A stretch of 64,000 nucleotides of DNA from Fen-999 sp041480065 (GTDB lineage Bacteria > Pseudomonadota > Gammaproteobacteria > Burkholderiales > Rhodocyclaceae). The notes beneath the pieces are model-generated. The model had not been told where the DNA came from. It saw only the letters and a list, made by a program, of their open reading frames with translations, and did not search any database. The DNA is taken from the NCBI GenBank assembly GCA_041480065.1, contig JBGOZF010000002.1:82581-146580 (forward strand), in the 5' to 3' direction. The position numbers and the translations under genes were made by a program. Of this stretch, positions 8,547 through 15,849 are shown piece after piece (within the stretch, counting starts at the first letter, position 1; each line of letters starts with the position of its first letter).

Positions 8547-9659
8547 TCACAAAATGCGATTACTCGTACGCCGCGTGCGTCGCCACCATGACGAGCCATC
8601 GCGGAAACGCCAGCTCGCGCCGTCGCGCCAGCGCCCAAAGGTTTCGAAGCCCGCCATCCCGACCAGCAACACCAGCACGCCGTTGCCGACGATGGAATAG
8701 ATCATCTCGGCGTAATGCCTGAAAGGATTGCCTTCCTTCTTGCTGGTGGGATGCGGGTCGAGCGCAGCATAGTTCTTGTCGGCCCGAACATGACACCGCT
8801 TGCAGGTCTGGGCCTTGTTCTCCGCATTCAGCGGCGAGCGCGGGTCGCGCGAAGGCAACAACTCATGCACGCTGAGGTAGTAGTTCACGGCGGAGGCGTG
8901 GCAATCCAGGCAGTTGGCCGCATCGACATTACCGTACTTGATCACCTTGCCATGGAAGCTGCCGTTGTAGGATTCCACCGCGATCGGGAACTTCCGTCCC
9001 AACTCGCGCCCCGCTTCCTTGGCTGCGCTCTGGTGACGATCCAGCATCTGCCTGTCGGCATGGCACGAAGAGCACAAGCTGACGATTTCCTGCGACGAGC
9101 GTTTGACTTCCCTGATACGGCGACTGGTGTGGTCGTACCACTTCTCGACGAACTTGCGATCTTCGTGGCAGACCACGCAACGGTCGACGATGTACTTGGG
9201 CGGAGCAGTTTCCTTGGCGTTGTAGAGCGGGTTGGTATGGCAGTTGACGCAATAGGGCTTGTCGGCGTCCTCGCCGCTGGCGATCTTCTCCCGGCCATGG
9301 ACGCTTTGCTTGAACGCGTCATAGATCGGCTTGTGGCTGAACGGTTTGCCGGTGGCGGGATTCTTGATCGAATGGCACTCGGCGTTGCAGGTCACGCCCT
9401 CGGTCACCGGTTTGTGGGGCAGTTCCCTGATGTAGCTATGGCAGTCGCGGCAGGGCACGTTGCGGTGTACGGTCTTGGCAAAGACCGACGGGATCACGTA
9501 GTAGGTCTTCTGCACCCCGTCTTCCGTAACGCGGCCCATTTTTGGATATTTGTGGCACATCAGGCAGGCTTCATCGTCTTCGAAAGCAAAAGTAAGCCCC
9601 GCATGCCCGGCCAATAGGCACAATAATCCCGCAATGCACCATTTGAACAGGGTCCCCAT
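8547..9659 (-). CDS. Eight-heme c-type cytochrome with C-terminal anchor (module 1)
   Basis: A 370-aa exported cytochrome with a signal peptide, seven canonical CxxCH motifs and one CX3CH (CNAECH, about residue 93), giving eight probable c haems. A hydrophobic helix near residues 318-335 anchors it in the membrane, followed by a basic, tryptophan-rich tail. The start at 9659 follows AGGAG at good spacing. It heads the operon running to the left edge and is paralogous to the protein at 11753-12823, with the CX3CH in the same place. The architecture recalls NapC/NrfH-like or Cbc-type electron-transfer subunits, but the exact family is not identified. Partner: the adjacent cytochrome b. Confidence 0.88.
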   Translation of the reverse strand: MGTLFKWCIAGLLCLLAGHAGLTFAFEDDEACLMCHKYPKMGRVTEDGVQKTYYVIPSVFAKTVHRNVPCRDCHSYIRELPHKPVTEGVTCNAECHSIKNPATGKPFSHKPIYDAFKQSVHGREKIASGEDADKPYCVNCHTNPLYNAKETAPPKYIVDRCVVCHEDRKFVEKWYDHTSRRIREVKRSSQEIVSLCSSCHADRQMLDRHQSAAKEAGRELGRKFPIAVESYNGSFHGKVIKYGNVDAANCLDCHASAVNYYLSVHELLPSRDPRSPLNAENKAQTCKRCHVRADKNYAALDPHPTSKKEGNPFRHYAEMIYSIVGNGVLVLLVGMAGFETFGRWRDGASWRFRDGSSWWRRTRRTSNRIL

Positions 9660-9922
9660 CCTCCGCTCCTCTGTTTTGCGGCAATACTACACCGTCCATT
9701 TTGCCAACGTCACGGCCCCCAAGGCAGACGCCATCGAGCCGGCTCCAGTGCTGGTGCAAAGATGCCTTATGGTGTCTGAAGCGCAATCCACCAGTATCAG
9801 TACTTAGGCATGAAACATGTTAACGAAGCATTAATATCTGCAAGAAGGCGTTGTCGCGAGAAGTATCCAGCGTTATGTGCAATAGCGTTAGAAAGCGGTT
9901 GAGCGCGGCTGTTGCCTGATCG

Positions 9923-10906
9923 CTACCTTTCTCCTGGCGCTTCGGGCCTTCGAGCCTCGCTGCGTTCCATCTTTGGGATATCGACCGCAGGCTGTCCGAC
10001 CGCCGCTGCACGCCCATCGGGCGGGCTCGATCCGATGCCGGGCGACAGGAAATTCGGGATGTAGAACTCGCGGTATTTCTGCACCATCCCCACCACCTCG
10101 GTGTTGGTCAGTTCCTGAATTCGCCGCGGCGGGTAACCGAGCTCGGCGAACGGTAGATAGGGCGTCTGCTGGGAAGTGTGGCAAGCCTCGCACAGCGTCG
10201 GCTTCGGCTCGACCATGCGATGAATCACCTTCTTGATCTTTGACTGGTCGGTGGAGCTGAGGCCATCCTTGTTCTTCAGGTAGTCTGCGACGAACACCCT
10301 TTCGCGCTCATCGTTGAGGAATCGGAAACCGCCATCGGGCCCGGCGATTCCGGGTGCGATCTTGGCACCGTAGTTGCCGTACTTCTCCTTGCCCGGCGCA
10401 ATCAGTCCCGGAGGATTGGCAATCACGCGCCCATTGGCCTTGTCGTACCAGCGGAAGACCCACGCCTCGCTATCCGGCTTCTGTTTGATGTGGCAGGTTT
10501 CGCAGGCCAGGTAGAACGCATGCATGTTCAGGAAGGCACGTATGGTTTTCGATTTGTCGTGGGGCACTGCGCCATGGCAACGCACGCACAGGTTGGATTC
10601 GTCCGCTTCCACGGTCATGCCGATGTGGTGGAAATGCCCCTTCACGTATTGCTCTTTCACGACCTTGTAGCCAAGGTCCGTGGTAGCCGTCGCCTTCTGC
10701 TCCTTCAGAACCCGCTGCAACGCCTTCTCTTCGAAGGTGGCGCCCTCGGTCCTGGCGGTGCCGAAGACCGGCTGCGGCGCCGGCTCTTCCTGATGCTCGG
10801 CGTGGCTGAAGATGATCGGGTAGATGAAATCACCGTACCAGACGGCGAAGACAATGAGGGCGATCAAATAGAGCTTGCCGGCCAGTTTCTTCAACCGGCT
10901 AAGCAT
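9923..10906 (-). CDS. Membrane-anchored triheme cytochrome c (module 2)
   Basis: A 327-aa protein with one N-terminal membrane helix (about residues 9-29) and three CxxCH motifs (CVRCH, CETCH, CEACH). It is the module 2 counterpart of 6294-7376 but lacks the first of its two helices. The ATG overlaps the end of the cytochrome b gene by 8 bp and has GGAG upstream, so translation is coupled. The C-terminal 45 residues are proline-, arginine- and glutamate-rich, look disordered and are probably dispensable. It likely takes electrons from the cytochrome b. The module ends here: about 260 bp without a gene separate it from module 1. Confidence 0.87.
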   Translation of the reverse strand: MLSRLKKLAGKLYLIALIVFAVWYGDFIYPIIFSHAEHQEEPAPQPVFGTARTEGATFEEKALQRVLKEQKATATTDLGYKVVKEQYVKGHFHHIGMTVEADESNLCVRCHGAVPHDKSKTIRAFLNMHAFYLACETCHIKQKPDSEAWVFRWYDKANGRVIANPPGLIAPGKEKYGNYGAKIAPGIAGPDGGFRFLNDERERVFVADYLKNKDGLSSTDQSKIKKVIHRMVEPKPTLCEACHTSQQTPYLPFAELGYPPRRIQELTNTEVVGMVQKYREFYIPNFLSPGIGSSPPDGRAAAVGQPAVDIPKMERSEARRPEAPGER

Positions 10907-11717
10907 CGTTAGTCTCCAGGCCCCAGGGATGTGGAGGTCTGATCTCCGCCTGGAGACCTTCTTCGGTCATGGTCCGCACATACTCGGCGTAGTGCTCGTG
11001 GATCATGTCCGCTTCCGTGAGATAGCCGGTGATGAATACCGTGCCCAGGGGAAACTTCTCGGGCGAATAGTGCACGTTGTACCAGTGGACAAAGAACAGG
11101 AACAGCGCTGCCAGCAGCGCTTCGTCGGTATGCATGATGTACATGGCATTCATGGCGATACCGGGCAGGACGTGGCTGAATTCGTCGCGCCACCACAGGA
11201 TGAAACCGGCCGGCCCGAGGATCGGGATACCCCAGTAAGGCGCGTAGTAGTCGAACTTCTCCTTCCAGGACATGCGGTCGTAGCGCGGCGGCCGGTTGGT
11301 GAAGTACAGCAAGTACTTGAACAGGTCGATCAAGTCGAAGAAGTCCTTCTTGTTGGGCACCATCTCCTGCGCCAGAAATTCCCTGCCAATATTGGCCAGC
11401 GTCAGGCGCCCTTCCTTCTTCAGGCGCAACACCCGCCGGGTGTAGAACAGATACATCCAGTAGATCGTGTGGTAGACGAACAGAGCCAGCAGGGCGGAGC
11501 CGGCGATGCGGTGAATCGTCGGCGCAGCGTTGATGCCGCCGAAGAAGTTGTAGATCGGCTCTGCCCACGGCTGATTGTGGTACTTGAGGGGAAAGCCGGT
11601 AAACGACAGCAGGATCACCGTCGAGAACAGAACGACGTGCTGCAAACGCTGATGCAGCGAGAAGCGAAAGAAGTATCTCTTGCCGTTCCGTTCGACGATT
11701 CTTGGATATTTCGTCAT
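10899..11717 (-). CDS. Four-helix cytochrome b (module 2)
   Basis: A 272-aa polytopic protein with about four helices and candidate haem b histidines in LHQRLQHVV, TIHR...VYH and the FVHWYNVHYSP helix. It resembles the module 1 cytochrome b but lacks its N-terminal soluble extension. ATG at 11717 is chosen over an in-frame GTG nine bases earlier because GAGGTG overlaps that GTG and is well placed for the ATG. It lies 35 bp after the eight-haem gene and overlaps the triheme gene by 8 bp. It is the likely quinone-reactive subunit of the second complex. Confidence 0.88.
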   Translation of the reverse strand: MTKYPRIVERNGKRYFFRFSLHQRLQHVVLFSTVILLSFTGFPLKYHNQPWAEPIYNFFGGINAAPTIHRIAGSALLALFVYHTIYWMYLFYTRRVLRLKKEGRLTLANIGREFLAQEMVPNKKDFFDLIDLFKYLLYFTNRPPRYDRMSWKEKFDYYAPYWGIPILGPAGFILWWRDEFSHVLPGIAMNAMYIMHTDEALLAALFLFFVHWYNVHYSPEKFPLGTVFITGYLTEADMIHEHYAEYVRTMTEEGLQAEIRPPHPWGLETNDA

Positions 11718-11752
11718 GGAGCCCACCTCGATCCGTGTGCGTTGTCTACTCG

Positions 11753-12823
11753 CTAATCGGGCGAGCGATGATCGTCAACCGGCGACTTCCTGAACGCGAA
11801 ATTCGGGAACAGCCTTCTCAGCAGTTCCAGGATGATGAGCGTCAGGAAGAAATACATCACACCCGCCAATAAGGCCGTGAAGAACTTCAGCATGTAATGC
11901 TGCAGGGGATACTTCTCCCGGTCATAGGTCACGTGAACCTGGAATCCGGCAAGCCCCTCGCCCGCCTTGGCGTGGCACTCCGAGGTACGGCAGGTGGCTG
12001 CCACATTCCTCTTGTTGCTGGCGGCGGTCGGCGAGTCCTTGCCTTCGATGAAGTGCACGCTCTCGCCCTTGACGACGTGGCAGTCCATGCAGTCAGGCGT
12101 CTCCTCGGAGCCGAACCGAATCGCCTTCCAGTGAAAGGTCTCCTTGTAGGAGGTGACCACATCGTCGAGTTTGTGCCGCTGCTGAAAATCCCGGTCGCCG
12201 TGGCACTTGGCACAGATGCCTACGATCTCCTCGGGCTTGCGCATTTTTTGCAGGCGCGAAGTCACGTGCTTGTAGAAAGACTCCGCGAATTTACCGGTGC
12301 GATGGCAGGTCCTGCACCGGCTTATGCCGCGCTCGGATACGCCGAAGGATTTTCCCTTGAAGAAGGACAGCGGGCGGTACAGCGGTTCTTCGTGGCAGTC
12401 CTTGCAGCCTGGATAGTCCTGCTCGTTCTTCTTTGCATTGCCGTCGGCATCGACCTTGCCGTGCACGCTCCGGGCCAGCAGATCCGATACCGGTTTGTGC
12501 GAAAACTTCTTCTGCCCCGAGGGCTCCGTCAGATGGCATTCGGCAGTGCAGTCCACTTTTGTGGCCGGATCATGCGGAATCTTGCTGATATCGCGGTGGC
12601 AGTCAACGCATTTCACCCTGACATGAGGGCCTTCCTCGAACAGCGCTTCGTTGATGTAGAACAAACGGAAATTGCCGTTCTCGTCGATGCGACTCAGACC
12701 CCGGTGCTTGTGACAGAGAACGCAATTCAGTTCGTCCTCGGCGTTGGCCGCAGCTGCCAGACAGCAGAGCAGCAACGTGGCGCAAAGAACCATGACGCGG
12801 ATCTTGAAGCATGCTCTATCCAT
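11753..12823 (-). CDS. Eight-heme c-type cytochrome with CX3CH and CX4CH sites (module 2)
   Basis: A 356-aa exported cytochrome. The open frame extends another 203 codons upstream, but that part is arginine-rich and unlike protein. The start at 12823 begins a signal peptide (MDRACFKIRVMVLCATLLLC, cleaved near ANA); ATG at 12793 is an alternative, and neither has a strong ribosome site. It has six CxxCH, one CX3CH (CTAECH) and one CX4CH (CRTSECH), so eight possible haems. A C-terminal helix (about residues 310-335) anchors it. It is paralogous to 8547-9659, whose last site is a normal CKRCH. It leads the operon with the cytochrome b and triheme genes. Confidence 0.85.
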   Translation of the reverse strand: MDRACFKIRVMVLCATLLLCCLAAAANAEDELNCVLCHKHRGLSRIDENGNFRLFYINEALFEEGPHVRVKCVDCHRDISKIPHDPATKVDCTAECHLTEPSGQKKFSHKPVSDLLARSVHGKVDADGNAKKNEQDYPGCKDCHEEPLYRPLSFFKGKSFGVSERGISRCRTCHRTGKFAESFYKHVTSRLQKMRKPEEIVGICAKCHGDRDFQQRHKLDDVVTSYKETFHWKAIRFGSEETPDCMDCHVVKGESVHFIEGKDSPTAASNKRNVAATCRTSECHAKAGEGLAGFQVHVTYDREKYPLQHYMLKFFTALLAGVMYFFLTLIILELLRRLFPNFAFRKSPVDDHRSPD

Positions 12824-13405
12824 CGATTGCGCCCATCGGATCCCCTTCCGTCTCGTTCCGTGCAGCGCCGGCACGGCGACCCGACGTCGCCGCCGCCAGT
12901 CACTGCTCCAGCGACCCCACTTCAACCAAGACAATGCTTCAGGAAATGCCGATCCGCTCGCCAGACCATGCGGCGCACATACGACAGCGGCTTGTTCGGG
13001 CACCCCCCAAGAATACCCACAGCCAATCAATATTCCAGATTGGCATATAGAGCCATCATATTCGCCCAATCGGAATTTGTCGACGGCAGCCAGCCATTTG
13101 GGGGAACGAAGACGAATCGCTTCCTTAGCATTTCTTAAGATTCGCTGTCGGCCGGCAAGCGGCGTTCCCAGGCTCGGGCAAGCGATTGTGGTGCACCGTA
13201 CCTTGACTATGAAATCCCAAATGGTTATACAGATGCAATGCTCTGCCTCGGGGGGAGGAAAGACATTGAATCCGAAACTGTTGGCGTCGACGGCCAAGTC
13301 GCGTCGGAAGAAGCTGCCCGCATCCTTCAGCCGTCTCGCGGAAGCCGAATCGCGCGGGCGTCGGGAGGCATGGGTCCCGCACCAGGAAGCTGTGGAGGAG
13401 GCCTC
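12824..13405 (+). other. 582-bp divergent intergenic region
   Basis: No supported gene lies between the divergent eight-haem (minus) and five-haem (plus) cytochrome genes. Both flanking frames stay open into this stretch, but their translations have no protein-like composition and the ribosome sites mark later starts. The middle part (about 12950-13230) is visibly less GC-rich than the rest of the window, as expected for promoters. No clear -35/-10 pair, sigma-54 site or long palindrome was picked out by eye. Confidence 0.6.
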
Positions 13406-14101
13406 ATGGGCATACTGACCCGAAAATTTCATGCACTCGCGGTTTCTCTTCTGCTATGTGCGCCGGCCGCGGCCGTGGCCGGCATCATCGGCTCGAAGCA
13501 CGATTTGAGTATCGACGCCAGCTATCAGGTGTGCGTGCACTGTCACACGCCGCATAACGCCAGCACCCAAGATGGCCTTAAGGATGCGCCGCTATGGAAC
13601 AGGGTGATAACCAATCTCAACGCATTCACTCCCTATGCAAGCCCGACGATGACGGAGATTTGCCCGACGCGGCCGAGCGGCATTTCGCTGGCGTGTCTGA
13701 GTTGTCACGACGGTAGTGGCGGAGGGGCGGTGGTTGGCACCGACCAGCACGTCCTCGTCAACCCGCCGAAGGTCGCCAACGCGCCGAACGGTGGCGGCAT
13801 CAACGGTGCGGGGTGTCTCAAGTGCCACACCACCCCCTCAGGCATTGGATTCTCGCGGGCACTCACGATGATGGGTGGACCGGACCTGAGAAACGACCAT
13901 CCGATTTCGATGTCTTACCCCACTGCGAACTCGAACTACAATTATCCCCCTGATCCACAGAAGGGCTGGGTTGACCTGAAGCTATTTGGCGGAAAAGTCG
14001 AGTGCCCGACCTGCCATGCGGTCCACGATCCGACCAATGTTCCGTTTCTGCGCATTACGGCCGGCGGCAGCACCCTATGTCTGAGGTGTCATAACAAGTA
14101 A
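13406..14101 (+). CDS. Five-heme periplasmic cytochrome c
   Basis: A 231-aa exported cytochrome with a signal peptide (MGILTRKFHALAVSLLLCAP, cleavage after AVA) and five CxxCH motifs (CVHCH, CLSCH, CLKCH, CPTCH, CLRCH), ending CHNK. The start at 13406 is fixed by GGAGGAG seven bases upstream; the frame is open for 56 more codons. It parallels the N-terminal third of the 11-haem protein at 106-2091 (KHDLS, CxxCHTPHN, PLWN, LSCHDG, DDHPIS), so one is a truncated or ancestral form of the other. It is the only plus-strand cytochrome here, divergent from module 2. Likely a soluble electron carrier. Confidence 0.88.
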   Translation: MGILTRKFHALAVSLLLCAPAAAVAGIIGSKHDLSIDASYQVCVHCHTPHNASTQDGLKDAPLWNRVITNLNAFTPYASPTMTEICPTRPSGISLACLSCHDGSGGGAVVGTDQHVLVNPPKVANAPNGGGINGAGCLKCHTTPSGIGFSRALTMMGGPDLRNDHPISMSYPTANSNYNYPPDPQKGWVDLKLFGGKVECPTCHAVHDPTNVPFLRITAGGSTLCLRCHNK

Positions 14102-14197
14102 AGACCGCCGGGTCGCACCTCTGAGCCGAATGCGACGATTGTCCATTGATCCATTCGGACTATTGCGGCACCCCCGCCCGCATAGCATCATTATTGG

Positions 14198-14220
14198 TTG
14201 CGGGAACGCCTTTCCCGCAA
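14198..14220 (+). repeat. Perfect hairpin upstream of PEP-CTERM gene
   Basis: TTGCGGGAA, five bases, then TTCCCGCAA form a perfect 9-bp inverted repeat. It lies 31 bp before the metalloprotease start. No T-run follows, so an operator or a 5' leader hairpin is as likely as a terminator for the five-haem gene. Confidence 0.55.
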
Positions 14221-14251
14221 CGATCATGACGAATTGGACACCGGAGCGCCA

Positions 14252-15178
14252 ATGAAGACCACCACCCTTGCTGCATTGATCCTGTTCGGCCTTGCCCAAC
14301 CAGCGCTGGCGAACATCGACATCCAGTTCGACTACAGTTACGACACCAGCGGATTCTTTTCCACCCATAGCGATGGGCAAGCCGCGCTCAATGCCGCGGC
14401 CGCGGTATTCGAAAGCCGTCTGACCGATACCCTTGGATCGATCACTTCGGCCGGCGACAACCACTTCGGCACCATATTTTTCAATCCTGCCGATCCCAAT
14501 AACGGCGCCGAGATACAGCTTTCAGATCAAAGTTTCGGCACCAACGTAATCCGCGTTTACATCGGCAGCTACAACTTTGGCGGCGGAACGCTCGGTGTCG
14601 GGGGCGCCGGCACTTATAGCTGCTCCGGCATAGGCGCGTTCTGTACCGCGGCAACCTGGGATCGCGGCCAAGGCAATACGACCAATCCGCACGCCGTGGA
14701 CGTCGCCCCGTGGGGCGGCGCCATCACGTTCGACGCAAATACCACCTGGAACTTCGGTACCACGGCACCTGCCAACGGTGAATACGACCTCTACTCTGTC
14801 GCGGTTCACGAACTTGGCCACGTGCTCGGCTTCGGCACTTCGGATTCGTTCAGTGCACATGTTTCCGGTTCCGGTTCCAGCCTCAAGTTCACCGGCAGCG
14901 CGGCCGGGACGGTGAATCTGGCCAACGATGCCCATTGGGCAGCTAACACCATGAGCATGGCCAACGGAGTGGCCCAGGAAGCCGCCATGACCCCATATAT
15001 CGGCAGCGGCCAGCGAAAGTACTTCACCGATCTGGACTTCGCGGCCTTGAAGGACATCGGCTGGCAGGTGACGGCAGTACCGGAAGCCGACACCTGGGCG
15101 ATGTTCATCGTCGGACTCGGGCTGCTGGGTCTGGTCGCCCGTCGACGCCGGACCTATTCGCCGACGACCAGCCGGTAG
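14252..15178 (+). CDS. PEP-CTERM metalloprotease-like protein
   Basis: A 308-aa secreted protein with a signal peptide ending near ALA-N and a metzincin-type zinc site, HELGHVLGFG, near residue 187. The third metal ligand is not obvious because the usual H or D after the glycine is replaced in GFGTSD. The C-terminus is a PEP-CTERM sorting signal: VPEAD, a hydrophobic helix, then RRRR. Exosortase would recognise and cleave this signal. The start at 14252 is supported by GGAG six bases upstream; an earlier in-frame ATG is not. The 3' end overlaps kdpE by 25 bp, tail to tail. The substrate is unknown; cell-surface or biofilm-matrix processing is an inference. Confidence 0.85.
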   Translation: MKTTTLAALILFGLAQPALANIDIQFDYSYDTSGFFSTHSDGQAALNAAAAVFESRLTDTLGSITSAGDNHFGTIFFNPADPNNGAEIQLSDQSFGTNVIRVYIGSYNFGGGTLGVGGAGTYSCSGIGAFCTAATWDRGQGNTTNPHAVDVAPWGGAITFDANTTWNFGTTAPANGEYDLYSVAVHELGHVLGFGTSDSFSAHVSGSGSSLKFTGSAAGTVNLANDAHWAANTMSMANGVAQEAAMTPYIGSGQRKYFTDLDFAALKDIGWQVTAVPEADTWAMFIVGLGLLGLVARRRRTYSPTTSR

Positions 15179-15849
15179 CCGACGCCCGACTCCGTACGCA
15201 GGTGGCGGGGCCTGTTGGGGTCGGCCTCGAGCTTGCGCCGCAGCGAGGCCATGTACACGCGCAGGTAGTGGCTGTCCTCGGAGTGCCCCGGCCCCCACAC
15301 CTCGTTGAGCAACTGGCGGTGGGTCAGCACCCGGCCGGCATTCGCGATCAGTTGCACCAGCAGGCGGTACTCGATCGGCGTCAGGTGCACTTCCTCGCCG
15401 CCGCGACTGACGACCCGCCGTGCGAGATCCACCTTCACGTCACCGAAACATGCCATAGGCTCATCCGGCCGTGAGCGCGCCACGCGTCGCAGCAGCGCAC
15501 GCACGCGGGCCTGCAATTCGGCGATGGAAAACGGCTTGGTCAGGTAGTCGTCGGCGCCGGCATCGAGGGCCGCCACCTTGTCGCTCTCGTCGGCACGCGC
15601 CGACAGGATGAGAATCGGCACGCCCGACCAGCTGCGAACATCGCGCACGACATCGACGCCATCGCGATCCGGCAGGCCGAGATCGAGAATGATGAGATCG
15701 GGCTTGCGCGTACCCGCCTCAATGAGACCGCGTTCGGCCGTTCCGGCCTCGAAGACGGCACAGCCTTCCGCTTCCAGGGCAGTACGCAGAAAACGCCGTA
15801 TCTGTGCTTCGTCCTCGATGACGACGATCGCGGGCACGGGTTCCATCAT
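15154..15849 (-). CDS. kdpE: KdpE response regulator
   Basis: A 231-aa OmpR-family regulator. The N-terminal receiver domain has the acidic pair ED, phosphoacceptor D in ILDLGLPD and lysine in LTKPF. The C-terminal winged helix contains LTPIEYRLL and ends GVGYRL. With KdpD it controls the kdp operon in response to K+ limitation. Its ATG overlaps the kdpD stop as ATGA, so translation is coupled; a second ATG follows immediately at 15846. The last 25 bp are shared with the convergent metalloprotease gene. Identity is supported by position after kdpD and full length. Confidence 0.96.
   Translation of the reverse strand: MMEPVPAIVVIEDEAQIRRFLRTALEAEGCAVFEAGTAERGLIEAGTRKPDLIILDLGLPDRDGVDVVRDVRSWSGVPILILSARADESDKVAALDAGADDYLTKPFSIAELQARVRALLRRVARSRPDEPMACFGDVKVDLARRVVSRGGEEVHLTPIEYRLLVQLIANAGRVLTHRQLLNEVWGPGHSEDSHYLRVYMASLRRKLEADPNRPRHLRTESGVGYRLVVGE

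Noticed and set aside
11753..13432. 559-aa version of the module 2 eight-haem cytochrome
   Set aside because: The extra 203 residues precede a good signal peptide and are not protein-like; the start was moved to 12823.
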